Source: Isoetes taiwanensis (lineage: Eukaryota > Streptophyta > Lycopodiopsida > Isoetales > Isoetaceae). From it: a stretch of 64,000 bases of DNA. Under the pieces are notes generated by a model. The model was not told where the DNA came from. It saw only the letters and a list, made by a program, of their open reading frames with translations, and did no database searches. The DNA lies in the NCBI GenBank assembly GCA_021234155.1, contig JAJEKV010000005.1, positions 8,612,216 through 8,676,215 of the forward strand, given 5' to 3'. A program made the translations under genes and the position numbers. This document shows, one piece after another, positions 11,417 through 24,792 of this stretch (its first letter is position 1; every line of letters starts with the position of its first letter).

Positions 11417-14400
11417 ATGGAGCCGGATCCTGCTGCTGCACCTCCTTCAGGTGTACAGCATTCTGATTCAAAATCTGCCATAGTCGTTCGACCTGAACCT
11501 GAGCCCAGCACACCTTCATATTCTTCCAATACTGAAGCAACATTAGATTTCAAATCCAAACGTCCTGCTTTTATCACTATTACCCTTCCAGGCTCTAGCC
11601 CAAGTCCTAGGCAAGAGGGTGATCCCAATGTTGCAGATATTAATCAGGTAAGTGATGCTCAAAGTAGAGAGGAATCACAGAAAAGAGTTGCTGCTGCTAA
11701 ATTGGATTTTAAATCTAGGAGGCCCAGTTTTATATCTGTAGCAATTCCATCACCTAGAATGGCTCCTTCTTCTGAGGTAACCAAAACGCCCAAGCAAAGC
11801 GTTGGACCTGAACTGGAGAGCGATGATGATGACGATCCCACCACGCCTCCTATGTTCAAAAGGCATGGCGCTTTGGCTAGTCATTTTGGGCGTGTGAAGG
11901 CTCGGCTTGCTGATCAACCTTCAATGGCACCAGCTATTAAAAGTGTCTTGAAGAAGAGGCAGGGATTTCAATTGCCTGGGGATGACCAACCCCAGACTGG
12001 CAGTAGACCTGACTCTGGAAAACCACCTTTCTCAAGCAGCTTTGATGATGAACGGGACTCTGTCTACAGTGATTATTACAGTGATGATAGTGCCAGTCAA
12101 GATGCATGGAGTAGAAAAGATGGAAACTGGTTGTTTTGGTCACAATGGATTGCCCTTTGGTTTCTTATTGCCATGCTTGCATGCTCTCTGAAGATTAGAA
12201 AAGCCAAGGATGTAATATTTCTTGGTCTTCACTTGTGGCGATGGTTTGCATTGACGCTCGTTATTTTCTCTGGACGTCTTATTTCAGGCTGGGTTGTCAC
12301 GGTTAGTATTACTACTAATGTGTTAATGAATGTCTTGACTCTCAGGATTTTAAAGAATCTTACCAAACTCAAATTTTATGTCGAAGCTTCTTGTAGTTTT
12401 GATAGAGAGACGTTGCCTAATGAAGCAAAGAGTTCTGTATTTCGTTTATGGATTGAGAGACTCAGTGAGGAATTGCATCTGGTTGGCGCTTGCACTTGCA
12501 GTATGGCAAGTTGTTTTCAGCAGCCATGGTGACACAAAGGTGGTGCAAATTATTTCCAAGGTTGTTCTCCAGACCAATTGCAGCACCTCATGAATTTGAT
12601 TTTTAGATGTACATACTGACAAGACAAAGTTTTTGTAGGTACTATGGTGTCTATTTGCCATATGTGTCGCATGGATGTTTAAGGTCTTACTTGTTAAAAC
12701 AGCAGCAAGTAACTTTCATCGTTCAGCATATTTTGATAGAATTCAGGACTGTATTTTCAACCAACATCTTCTGGAAACGTTTTCAGCACCTCCAACTTTG
12801 GGTGATGGCCTTGACACTGGTTCCAGCCAGGTTATAAAGTCAGGTGACAATTACAGGGTAAGTGCAACTAATTTTCTGGATGTTATCATGTGGATAACGG
12901 GCCGACATATAAAATCTTGCTTTATTCTCAGAAGGGATCAGAGTTTGCTGAGAATTCGAAAGTGCAAGTTTCAAATATTGATATTGAAGCAGCACAACCA
13001 GGACAGCAGAAATTTAATAAAACATGGAGGACAAGCTTAAGTCAGATCCCATTTTTTCAGGCAAGTCCAAAGCAACCAGATTTTCCCAATCCATCAACGC
13101 CAGGAAGGACACCACGTACACCAGGCACGTTAAGGTCTTCATGTCCAATCGAGCAAGAAAAGCTGCAACAACTAACTGCAGAGGTACATATACATATCAT
13201 TAGTAACTTTGAAATTTTATTAGTTCTTATTTCGTTATTTGCTTAACTGGTCAGTCTCAATTTCCCCAGACAGTTAGCTCCTCGACATTGGGACAGCTAA
13301 TGAAAAAGATTAGAAACACAAATATGACTACTTGTTCATCTATGCTATCCAACAGTGGAACAGAAATAAGTAGTGAAAATGAGGCGAGATCTGCAGCAAA
13401 GCAGGTAAGAACATTCAGCTGTTTAGAAAGAGAATAGTATAAGCTATTCTGTAGCTAATTAAAGGTGCATATGCTTTTTGGAAACTTTTTGGGTATTAAT
13501 AATAGGAACAGTGTAATGGTATTATAAGCTTATTTGAACAGTGAAGAAGGGAAGTAATATAATTATCATGTTGCCAGATCATCAGGTTTATAAGAACTTA
13601 AATGAATATATAAGATTATAAATCATTTATCATTATGTATGGCAGATTTGTAGCAAAATTTTCATTTATGAATGCTCCTTACTTGCACATTATGCAGAAA
13701 ATATATCTTGATCTTGCAGTTTACCTGAGCCTAGCATTGCTTGATGATATATATTTGAACATAGCAAGTAAACCTGTCTTCAGCTAGAAAGCCTTGTACT
13801 GCTATAAGCAAGTAACAAGGTAATCTCCTTGCCATTGTAACTGTTTGGCCAAAACGCCAATTATATTGACTCCCAACTGCGCTGAAGTGCATTCGATTTT
13901 TGCCATGATTAGGCTCAGCATTTGGGACTGCAATGCTGAAATGTCCAATGAAAGATCACAAGTAGCAACCTAATTTATGATCTGACAAGTGCTCAAATTA
14001 ACGATGCATCTGCAGGTCAGATTGGAAATGATCAACTCCAACATCTGTCACCACAATGCAAATGGTCTGGTATTCACACAAATAGACTTGGTCTTCCATG
14101 AGAAGAGCTTCAAACTAGAATGTGCTCTTAACAAGAACTCTACGTAGGCTCCTAATAAAGAGCAGATAGAAACAGAGCATTCTGGCTGCAATGTAATCTT
14201 AAAATATATAGGCATGCGCACAGGAATCTTTCAACCCTTGTAACTTAACTATTAGAAACGTTTTACCTGGGCTTTCAAGCAACAGGGGCAAGAGCATTCT
14301 TATATCTGTTTCAAATTTTACTTTGAGCTTTACTATACTTGGATTAATGTCTGGAGGGTTTGGCTGCAGATCTTTCATAATATTGCACGACCTGGGCAAA

Positions 14401-16461
14401 AGCACTTGGCATTCAAAGACTTCTTATATTTTCTACCTGAAGACCAGGCTGCAAGGGCCTTTTCCCTTTTTGAAATATCTGAAGATGGAACTATATCAAA
14501 GAAGTCCCTAATAAAATGGGTAGTTAATGTATTTAAAGAGCGACGAGCGTTGGCACTTACGCTAAGTGATAGTCAGACAGTGGTTGCTAAGCTTCATCGC
14601 GTGTTTGATGTGGTAAGAATTAGCCCGAAGTACACACTTTTTGTAATTGTTAAAGTGGCTTCCTTGAGTCCATTACTGTTCGAGTGCTGAGTTTAATCCA
14701 TCCTGCAACTTCACATTATTACGCAATATACTTGTGCAACAAGTGGGTGCTTACATGAGGAGGAATTGTAACTGTTTTTATGTGTATTTATGTATGTTCT
14801 ACTGATATGTACATGGAACATCAAGAAATGCCTTTGAAAAAATGTTGTTGATCTTCAGGTAGTAGGATGTTTCCTCTTTATAATATGCCTTCTCATCCTT
14901 GGAGTGGACACGTCCAAGCTACTCGTGTTCTTTTCCTCAATTTTTATACCTCTTGTGTTCGTGTTTGGGAACACTGCAAGGGGTGTATTTGAGGCATTGG
15001 TTTTCATGTTTGTGCAACACCCTTATGATGTTGGTGATAAGATTGCAGTTGATGGTCAGGCTCTCATTGTAGAGGTACTGCTCTTCATCCAAAAAATTTG
15101 CGGACAGTGTTTTTTTCCATGGTTGTTTCTCCCCAGGACTTTACCTGACTTCTTTGACTCTTCCTTTGCCAGGAGATGAACGTGCTCAACACCATCTTTT
15201 TGACGTAAGTACATTACCCTGACCAATATAGTTCGTAATATACCACTAATTTCAAGTCATAAAGCAGCATGTGGCCTTGCTTTTAATGCCATTAAGCAGT
15301 TCCTCAGTAGCAAGGATCCCTCCCAAAACAAACCTTAACGACATCATGGGACAAGGAATTGCTTATCCTGCTAATAGTACAGACACAAATAGATACATGT
15401 TAAATCTGCATATATGGGTTAAACTATTGCTGGATGATTGGCATCCCTCAGCATGTGCCGTAGGTCATGAAGCCTCAGTGGGCTTTGTCAAGGTTCAATT
15501 CCTTGGGAGGCATTATTTACAGTTCACTTGAGTGCTCCAAATAAACTTCTCAACAATGACCAGGAGTCTCTACCTGATTTCATATGTGGATGTATTTTCT
15601 AATAACCAAGATCTTTTGAATCACATAAATTTATACACTTAATTGAAAATTGGAAGTTCATGCAGTGGCTAGGACAAATATGATTCGTTGCATGCCCATT
15701 TGGCAGCAACACTTGAGCTTTAGCAAGTGTGCAAATAATATTCTTGACACTGCCGGTGGCCTCTTCGTTTTGAACCATATTATCTCCTAGAAACACCATT
15801 AGGCTTCTTCTATGATGTGCAAGTTCAATTTGTGCATAACTTGGGCTTGTTCCTGGATACACCATCTGCAAGTTGGGTTCAGCCATTTAAACATAAACAT
15901 AAACCCTGACATGTGCTATACTTCCATTTCAGGGGTTCTAATGAGAAGGTATATTATCCAAATTCTCTTCTTGCAAACAAAGTCATCTCAAACTTCCACC
16001 GTAGTCCAGACCAGTGGGACAGCATTGAATTTCAAATTCACATTAGCACACCAATTGAGAAGTTAGGCGCTTTGAAGGATCGAATACAAAAGTACATAGA
16101 AAATCTACCCCAGTTTTGGTATCCAAGCTTCTGTATAATATGTAAGGAGATTGAGGATAATAACAAAATGAAGATGGCTATGTCCATGCAGCATCATCTT
16201 AATTTTCAAGTAAGGACCTTTACTTGATCGGGGTTATTTATGTATTCTCCTATGGAGTCTACATTCTTTTGGTGATTTCTCATCCGAACTCTTCAACCGT
16301 TGTAGGAAGGAGGAGAGCGATTTAAAAGGCGTAGCAATTTACTCTTATTTATGAAACAACAACTAGAAGACTTGGGAATTATGTATCAACTTCCATCCCA
16401 AGAGATCACAGTGAAGGGAGTTCCTGTGTTGAATGAAAGTATGACTCATTACTGCGTCTAA
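11417..16461 (+). CDS. MscS-like mechanosensitive ion channel (MSL10-type), 10 exons
   Basis: Plant MSL10-type channel, expected in the plasma membrane, opening under membrane tension. Exons: 11417-12301, 12387-12560, 12639-12857, 12932-13183, 13270-13404, 14370-14612, 14859-15074, 15173-15204 (a 32-bp microexon), 15933-16209 and 16306-16461 (TAA). Every junction keeps frame, giving 862 aa against about 730 for Arabidopsis MSL10. Residues 1-235 are acidic and soluble, with a duplicated LDFKSKRP-type motif at about 42-65 and 94-115. Hydrophobic spans lie near 238-258, 275-301, 325-340, 354-372, 637-652 and 657-685. The last carries the conserved FGNTARGVFEAL and HPYDVGD of the pore-lining helix and MscS beta domain. 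RERRALALTL-like KERRALALTLSD precedes it. The ATG chosen is the first in frame and follows an A-rich leader. The gene converges on WAPL. MSL9/MSL10 subgroup assignment is by overall resemblance. Confidence 0.93.
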
Positions 16462-17701
16462 GGTATGTTGCAGCCAATACCGTACCGATTTTCATTATTT
16501 TGACTTAACCCATAACATAGCTCATTCACCTCCAGGTCTGATTGCATCAAGAGATTTTGTTCACGACATGAGTATATGAGTTGAAGAGGTACTAGGTATC
16601 GTGGTATGAGTTGTTTTGTATTATATGGAAGACAAGTTTTGTACATTTTTCATGTTAGCATGAGTTTATGGGGCCGCCCATGTATTTTACATACAGCTAC
16701 GATGTCGTTGCTGCATGAGAACAATTGTTGTACCACCTACATCAAGCACATAGTATCTCAGAAAGGCTGGGAACAAAACGAAATGTTCAAAAGGCGCAAT
16801 AACAATCTTATTGTGGCGAAGATGCAGTTTTCTGTGGTGCATAGAGGAACAAAAATTTGTACTTATTCTTTATTATAAAAATTCATTGTCAAAGTGTCTT
16901 CTTAACCTTTGGAAAATCAATACCCATGATATGGCATGCAATGCTCAGACACAGTAACGGAGGGAGAGAGAAGCACTAAATGTTTGCTTGATGTTCTCAG
17001 GAATATATATGCGAAGGTAAATATCAATCTGCCAAAGCTGAAATTCAATTCCATCTTTTGACGAATACATGATGATAGCCTTGTATCTTTGTATAAGGAT
17101 GTAAAATGGTATTACTCACCTCAAGCATTGTGGCCATCAAGAGAAGAAAATAAAGGAGGTCCAGAAAATCGATTGCACATTTTCCAGTTCTGAGTTGGAG
17201 AATTAACCTGCCCTTGTAACAAATTCTCCTTTGCTTCACACCAGCTTAGCATTTCAAGATCTGGATGCTAGCTCATATCAGGCTTGACATGCCACATATA
17301 CATGACAAGGCAACATGCATGTTTGTGACATTTATGGTTGATCACCATGTGCTTCTATTAACTCCGAACATTGTACTAATTACGAGCCAAACTGGCCTGT
17401 CAAACCATTGAATCAGCAAATATTGAGCTAACCAACCATGAAAAGTCAACAAAATCCCCATGACGTCTTGTTGTTGCTATGTCTGGAAGCGCCTCAGTCT
17501 ACAAAGAATAGTAGGGTCATGTTCTCCAAGAAAGATATAATACAATTGTAGGTTTTGAATTAGCTCGTGACCCAATCTTTTGTTAGCTGTCACAAGCATA
17601 TGTACAACAGGTTGGCACAGTGGCCTTAAAAGAATGAGCTGTTATCCAATAGATTTACAAAAAGAACATTAGTCGTCGGACCTTCCAGAAGAGCCAAATT
17701 G
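16462..17701. other. Convergent intergenic region between channel gene and WAPL
   Basis: 1.24 kb separates the two convergent stop codons. It should contain both 3' untranslated regions. No additional coding motif was seen; plus-strand open stretches at 16606-16878 lack any family signature. Polyadenylation signals cannot be placed with confidence. Confidence 0.6.
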
Positions 17702-20700
17702 TCACGACGAGTGCTTGCATGAGTCAATTACATCTTTCACAGCATTGTGTGTCTCAGCAGTTATCATATTCAAAGACAAATGAAATGCCTGAAAAAAAGA
17801 GAAGAGATAACCTCAACAGGTTTCTAATCAAGATATGACAAACAAAGAAATCTCCACAGGTGATAGAGTCATCTTCTCACCAGAAAACGCTCTAGGACAG
17901 GTACAAGAGCCAGTAAACCCTCTCCAGGTAACAGTTCAGCGATTGCCTGACTTACTGTTTGACTGTAATAAGGGCAGGGTTTGGTCATTACCTAAGAAAA
18001 CATTGCTTTACGGGTTCCAATTGCCAACCTTTCTTTAGACAAGAATCCAAGTAGTAAAGCAGCATATGCTTCAACAATCATATTTTCTGCTTCACGTTGC
18101 CCTTGTTTCATGCATGTTTCATCGTTTATCTGACCATTTTACACTAAACATCATCAGAGTGAACATATAGGAAAACAACATAAAGAAATGCACTGCACAA
18201 GTTCTGACCTCCCAATACTGTTCGTCTCTTGATGCTGCTGTTTCCCCAGCACCTTTCTTGCTGAGGAAAAGAGAGCATAACACTGATATCATTCCTTTAT
18301 TTTGATTTTGCGGCTGCTCACTACCAAGTATTTTAGCAGGTAAAGCGATGTCTAGAGCAGAAAGTTGTGCTCTGAATAAGGAACACATGGATTAAATGCC
18401 TTGGAATGCTGCATTAAGTGACAAGGAAATGTGTACCTGTTCCTTCTATCTTTCTCAACAAGATTGACAAGTACCCCAAGAACAGCCACCAGGATATCAA
18501 CATCATCTTCTTCGTCCATTTCTACGTTCTTTTCCCATGGATAATGGCTCACGATAAGAGATGAAATCACACTCAAGCCACCACATGATGCAACTTGTCG
18601 GCAACCAGCAGCATTATCATTTGTTAAGTTCATAAGAACCTAAATATAATAAAGACATATAGTCATTTATTCAATCATCAATGTCAAATGTAGCATGCTT
18701 ATTATCAGTAAGGCATTTCATTCCACAAACCCTAGGTGAGCTTAAATTGAGTTCTCACAGATTTTCACATTCTTGATGAATACTATATTGTCGTGTTTTC
18801 ATGACACATACTCAATAAACATAGATAAAAAAAAGTAAACTTTTCATGCCAAGCAATATAGCCCCAAGCCTTGTTCATCTACATAAACCTTAAAGGGGAT
18901 GGATATCAAGTTTCAACTAAACTGTACTAAGAACAAATTTTAAACAAACAATAAATCCAATTATGCCACAACCAAAATAATGAGCGGCATTGTTCCACAA
19001 GACTTCCGATTCCTCAGTATAACACAGACAAGTTAAATCGGGCTATTTAGTCTCACCTTAACAGCTGACAGAAGGCATTCAAGTAATATCGTAATATGCC
19101 CTTCTTCAATACCTTGGTCAACATCTTTTTGTACCTGCTGCACAGCCCTCAAGTTTTCCACGTCTTCAGAAACCTCTGATCTACAAGAGCCATACTGATC
19201 AGAAGATCCATCTGTAGGAATCTTGCGTTTCTTTTTGACAGGTTTCTTGCTGATATTTTCCACCTTGGCCTCTATATCCACCTCATCAAATGCAAAGGGA
19301 TCCTGCGAGAATTCAGTGTCAACTTGACTGTATGTTTCTTGTGAGCATTGTGGTGTATTCTCCCTCAATAATGACATCTTGTATTTCCTCTGAGGTTTTC
19401 CAGGATTGTCTGGCTCATTAGATCTTCTCAATTCAATGAAATCAGCACCCTCCTGCTCAGCATCAAGGCTAGTTTCTGTAGTGTGCTTGTACATTGTCAT
19501 GCATGGAGCTTTTTGACTCGATCCTAATGCCTGTACCTTCTGCAATGCTTTTCTTAAAATGACTTCCTTGCCATTTGATGCAGCAGAGAAAATTCCCCTC
19601 TTTCCTGTTCCAAAACATATGCATAAATCAAATTAACTCCAGAATCAAGAAAACTATCAACTCCTTTTATTTCCAACCTCCTGAATATTTTCGATAAGCA
19701 CTGGCCCTTTTGATCATCATGCCATGATGATCAGAACCCAAAATTCCCAAGGAATCATGCGTGATCTGCCGGCTGCAGCTCTTCTCCTTCTGTGTAAACT
19801 CTGGAAGTTATCCAAATCGTTAGAAAGAGGAATACGCAACTTAGCTGCTTACATTACGTTGGTTCAATAAAAAGCCAGAATATATTACCATGCAGCCATT
19901 TGATTGTGCTGATGATAAGAGCAATAAAGTTGTCCGGTGTGCTGGGTCCGACTTTCATGACATCCAACTCCAATAAATAATTCTGCAAATAAAAGAGTCA
20001 CCCAAATCAAAAGTCTCGCATTCCAAGGGCTATAGGCAAAACTTGCAGAACATAACAATTGAACCATCATTATATTTAACTCCAAAAACCTGACAAATTA
20101 TTATATGACATTCTCATGCTACACAGAACGAGTAATTATTCACATATGGTTGCTACTTTCCAAAAGCCAAAAACTGCTAGCAAATAGAACTATGCTCTAT
20201 CTATAGAAAGCAAGAACCTTGCCCAGTATAACCATTTACAAACTGACCTGAAGAATATTACCTATAATGAATATGCCGAGATTGCAACTTGAAAAATGTT
20301 TAGTCCTCAAGGACCAGTTTCTTACCTGGTTTTCCTCGCTCAAAAACGTCACATTCTCCATAACTCTGAAGCAACGTAGAAGCATGCCTATATCCCCAAC
20401 ATGCTTTTGAGCACTTGCATCATTTGTACCACCAAGGCCTTGGTTGTTTAGTTCCTGTAGCCAATGCAAAATGAAACTGCATCAAATATCTCTGAGTGCA
20501 TGCATGCCATCTAGTTCTTTTGACAAAGATCCTCACTAAAGTTCTACTTCGTTAAATACAAGCCCATCAAGAGTCTTGAATATATCTTATGAGCTAAGAC
20601 ATATATGAACTGTAATCTAAGCAGAACATTGGTACTTCCAAATTGTGTTTATGATATACGGCTTGATGTTAGAAACAAAAAGAAAGAAGAGAAACCACTC

Positions 20701-22627
20701 TGCTAAAATGAGCATCAAGATGGCCATTAATAGGAATGTAAGCTCTTCTTATTCCTAATACTTGTAAAGTGCTAAAAATTTGACCATGTCACTCACCCAT
20801 CCTTCATCTTTATCATAATAAAATAATAAGCACAAGCCAAAAAGGTCTTATGAAACATGGCTTTTGATATTTTTTGAAACAACTATTTATATCCCAGAAA
20901 AGAGCCCATACACATAGATTAGCCAGAGAGTTTGCAGCAACTATGCATATTGCATCCAGACCCCCGAGCTCTCGAAGCCTTTCTTTGAACTCCCCACCAA
21001 AGCTTGGAACTGATCGTGCATTGTCTGCGAAGATCCAACAAAGAATGGTGCTTATGGTGCTTCAAAAGGAGAAGATAAAACACAGGATCACTGCCATAAT
21101 TGGCAAGCAGAGATAAAAGATAATAACACTTCTCTCTACCTTCTAGCACAACGGTCGAAAGACAAGCCTTCTCCAGTGTTAACAATGCAAACCATTTTGC
21201 ATTCATCTCATCAGCCATGAAGTTGTAATCTTCTTTGTATCCAAATTCCTTGGCTTTAATTTTACTAAAAATAGCAGTGACTTTTGCAATGACTGCAGCA
21301 CCTCCATGATCAGTCCCCTTCTCAACTGAACTTGTTCTCTGAACTAGAAATTTGGAACTTAAGCTTGAGAGTCTATTTCCTGTACATATTCCGCTTCTTG
21401 AAGATGGCTTTGCTTTATCTAAGCTAAGCAGCTTCAACAGAAACCTTATATAAGTAGGAGAGTCAAGTAAATCTTCATGTTTACCCTGTAAAAGTGATAC
21501 AATAGCATTAGCAACATAATGACTGCTCAACTGGAAAGATTACAAATATTTTACGCTCCTATATGCTGTCACTCATTCGCCAATTAGTAGTGTTTTCTGT
21601 TAAAAACTGATAAGGTAAGAATCCACATGGAATAAATCCCAGTGCATTTCTTTCGGGGTACAAACAGTTTCCTAAATGTGTACATACTAATGTAATTACA
21701 ATAAAATTTCATATCTTTTCATGACATTTGTATGATACTGTCCACCAGTAAAAAGAGCTTACATCACTTGCAAAAAAATAAAGAATCGCAGCAGCTGCCA
21801 GTGCTAAAGGTGGATCGTCCATGGGGAGTGCCACCATAGCACCTAGAAGAGATTTTGCCAATCTGCAATGAAAGAACACACATCTAAATGCAAGCCACAT
21901 TAAAGCATATTTACGAGTATATTATAGACACAGCCATTAGACTATAGAAAAGATTGAGGTTTAGAAGATACCCATTAGACTTTAATAGACGACGACACTG
22001 CAAAGATCCAGCAATATTGAGAATAGATGATAAACTAGCTCTCTGCACAGTAAGGGGCTGACCAGCCCGCAGCCCATCCATAGCAAAATTAGCCTCGTCC
22101 ACGTGTTCCATCATCTCCCCTGATTCTTGGGCTTCCATTAAAGTAGAAGTTGTAATTGACTTGTCCTTAGTCAGAACATCAGAAAATCCATAACTTTCTT
22201 CACCACCTGCATGTTCCTTACCAACGATCAAGGAACTTCCAATGCTATATTCTGTACTAGAGCTGCCTCGAAAACAGCGCATGCTTTGTGATCTTGGTAG
22301 CTTCTGCAGGGGAGGTTCATGCTCATCAATCTCATACACAGGTTCTGATTGAACCGTGTATAACTCCGACGCATGTCCATGACTGTAGGCTATGCTTTTC
22401 TTCGTGCCCAAACTATGTGGTTCTGAAGCCTGTGACCAAGATGATGAATCCTGTGAAGAGAATAAACCAGCCTCCTGTGAACTGCTCCAGTGGGATTCCT
22501 GTGAACTGTTCCATGAGACCTGAGAATTTAAATCCTTCTTGCATCCTCTGTCTTCGTTTAAAAAACTTGTCTCGTTCAAACTGTGTCCATTACCTTTATT
22601 TCTGCGCTTGTATGTTCGGATAATCAT
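17702..22627 (-). CDS. WAPL: WAPL (wings apart-like) cohesin release factor, 13 exons
   Basis: Plant WAPL removes cohesin from chromosomes in the nucleus. Exons, high to low: 22627-21972, 21862-21763, 21485-21140, 21009-20912, 20454-20326, 19982-19889, 19800-19678, 19604-19057, 18639-18437, 18371 to 18209 or 18199, about 18101-18029, 17962-17881 and 17788-17702 (TGA). The start MIIRTYKRRN matches plant WAPL starts. Family blocks follow in order: TLMEAQESGEMMEHVDEANF, then RASLSSILNIAGS, ERLRELGGLDA, LLRCFRVMENVTFLS, VLVNLVEKD, ENMIVEAYAALLLGFLS, LVPVLERFLAFHLSLNMI and ETHNAVKDVIDSCK. Length is about 903 aa, close to the Arabidopsis proteins. Exon 8 is large and carries a basic KKPVKKKRK, a likely nuclear signal. 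Exon 1 is Ser/Gln-rich. The only uncertain junction is exon 10/11, where one frame-keeping model uses a donor at 18198 and an acceptor before 18101. Exon 1 is partly duplicated upstream. Confidence 0.92.
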
Positions 22628-23856
22628 TCTCCCGGCTTGTAAAAGAGAAGAATTATGATGTGGACTTGACCAACAGGGCTATCTTTACAGTAGCACCTTT
22701 CTTTGACGCATTTCTACTGTTCGAATTTTAAAGAGCGTCGAATGATCCAAATGTCAGGTAAAATCAAAGCTACCCAGTAGGAAATTACAAAAAGGTTGAG
22801 GCCACCGACCGCATTGATCTTCTACCAAAATTGGAAACACAGGCATAAAAATGATAATCTTCAGACTGCTGTTCTTGCTGCAAACCCACAAATTATAACC
22901 TACTTCCCTCCCGATTTTTTGACTATTTTCCCAAGATTACAGCATACCTAGATCTGGAATAGACTGGAGAAGCAGCAGCCGAGGAGCTCAACATCCAAGA
23001 CGGAGGACAGAAAAAAGGGCCAAATGGGCTCCAATTGAAAAATTTCTTCCCTTTCGATCTTCAATTGCAGGACTGGAGTGACTTTTGGGAAATTTTTGAA
23101 AAAGTTGAAGATGCTCTGACGTTCTTGAAGGTTTGTCGACGTTCCTTTTCTAAAACGAAAAACTGCCAATGGTCTTAAAATTCCTAGTGAACCAACTAGA
23201 CCATTAGAAGAGCCACATTCCTTGATAATTAATTAAATACTTGGTAATCACTAGTGTCTATCGAATAAATAACCTCGGTAATCACTATTGCCTACTTAGT
23301 GGAGCATCATTTGAATACCTGCATTATAGTTCTAGGTAATTAATATAATTTGGTCTATCTTGTACAATATATTTGTTCTATATAGTTTGGTCTACCAATA
23401 TATGGAGCATCATTTGAATCCTTGCACTAAAGTTGTAAACAGTTTGTAATTTGGCCTATACACATTTTTTATTCTGTGGATCTTCTTGATATTTTATAAG
23501 TTCCAAATAAGAGTGGTGCTCATTGAATATCACGAGATTAGAGAATCATTTTCCTTAAAAAAAATTGCACAAATTTTCTCTATTTTCTCCTTAATCTATC
23601 TTTATGGCTCCTTATTCGATCTGTATTTCATGGTTACTAAATTAGAACCTTCCACATCTAAGGCCACCAATTAATATTTGAAAAAACCTCTTGTGCAAAT
23701 GGGTGGTGGAAGTATCTTATGCAGCACAATAACAGGGATTGCATAGGGACTTGATATGGATATATAAATCATCATTCCTGAAACCATAGACAATACCCCT
23801 AAAACAACTGAATGGATTATTATATAAGGAAAAATAACAAAGTGCCTAGGCACTAT

Positions 23857-24326
23857 TGTAACGGGCCCATGGTAGACCGCTCGAGTATTCGAACCTTGAA
23901 TGTGCCTGTGGGGCGTTCCCGAGACACCGGCATAAATGGGTAGAAGCGACTACTCATAAACGTCTAGACGGTTTTGCCCAGTTGGCTAAGGGCATGTCGG
24001 TTAGGAACGTTACAGTTGGTATCAGAGCACGTCTCGAGTTCGAGTTTCCATGGGTGCCTATATGCATGGGTAATTTGCAAAGACTTGGTAATCATTGTGA
24101 CATGGTATGACATATACATGGTATAGCCTTGGATGCTCGAGGACGAGCATAGTTCTAGTGGGAGAGACTGTAACGGGCCCATGGTAGACCGCTCGAGTAT
24201 TCGAACCTTGAATGTGCCTGTGGGGCGTTCCCGAGACACCGGCATAAATGGGTAGAAGCGACTACTCATAAACATCTAGACGGTTTTGCCCAGTTGGCTA
24301 AGGGCATGTCGGTTAGGAACGTCACA
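23857..24326 (+). mobile_element. Complete TRIM (miniature LTR retrotransposon), 470 bp
   Basis: Two direct repeats of 158 bp (23857-24014 and 24169-24326) begin TGTAACGGGCCCATGG and end in ACA; they differ at only about two bases. Two bases after the first repeat is TGGTATCAGAGC (24017-24028), the standard plant primer-binding site for initiator methionine tRNA. A purine-rich tract (GTGGGAGAGAC) precedes the second repeat. The 154-bp interior has no coding capacity. The element is flanked by the 5-bp target duplication ACTAT (23852-23856, 24327-24331). Other array units (for example 29359-29375) keep the uninterrupted target GGCACTATGGATTG, proving insertion. It must have used enzymes from another LTR element. 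Orientation is defined by the primer-binding site. Confidence 0.97.
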
Positions 24327-24760
24327 ACTATGGATTGTCCCAATACCATGTGTTAGTTGGACAAGGCATTCTTAGGGTTGGTCAGGCTTGGGACCACCCT
24401 AGTACCATGGAGTGCTCTACCTCAGTCCATCATTATGTATACGCTGCTCAAATATTGTGACAGGGTTGTGCCTATAGGGTAAAATGAAAGCTACCCAGTA
24501 GGAATTTACAAAAAGGTTGAGGCCACCAACTGCATTGATCTTCTACCAAAATTAGAAACACAAGCATAAAAAAAAAGATCTTCAGACTGTTGTTTTTGCT
24601 GCAAACCCACAAATTATAACCTACTTCCCTCTCGATTTTTTGACTATTTTTCCAAGATTAGAGCATACCTAGATCTAGAATAGACTAGAGACGCAATAGC
24701 CGAGGAGCTCAACATCTAAGACGGAGAACAGAAAAAAGGGCCAAATGGGCCTCCAATAGA

Positions 24761-24792
24761 AGGAAGGAAAGAAGTATATTTTAACATCCGCG
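24761..24792 (-). mobile_element. LINE 3'-tail scrap joined to the WAPL duplication
   Basis: On the minus strand this reads CGGATGTTAAAATA followed by CTTCC-rich sequence, matching the 3' terminus of the LINE at 35.5 kb (GTGGATGTTAAAA then CTTCC repeats). The same scrap, with both target duplications, sits at 29791-29824. Here its 5' side is fused directly to the WAPL exon-1 copy instead of to the second target repeat. Confidence 0.65.

Noticed and set aside
11648-11653. Strong donor-like CAG|GTAAGT inside exon 1 of the channel gene
   Set aside because: The reading frame continues through it without stops and no acceptor at a suitable distance gives a better protein.
20874-21116. Plus-strand open frames opposite WAPL exons
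   Set aside because: They are antisense shadows of WAPL coding exons and lack family motifs.
23670-23855. Hydrophobic minus-strand frame considered as an organelle-derived insertion
   Set aside because: No match to a plastid or mitochondrial protein that I can name; reported only as a recurrent array frame.
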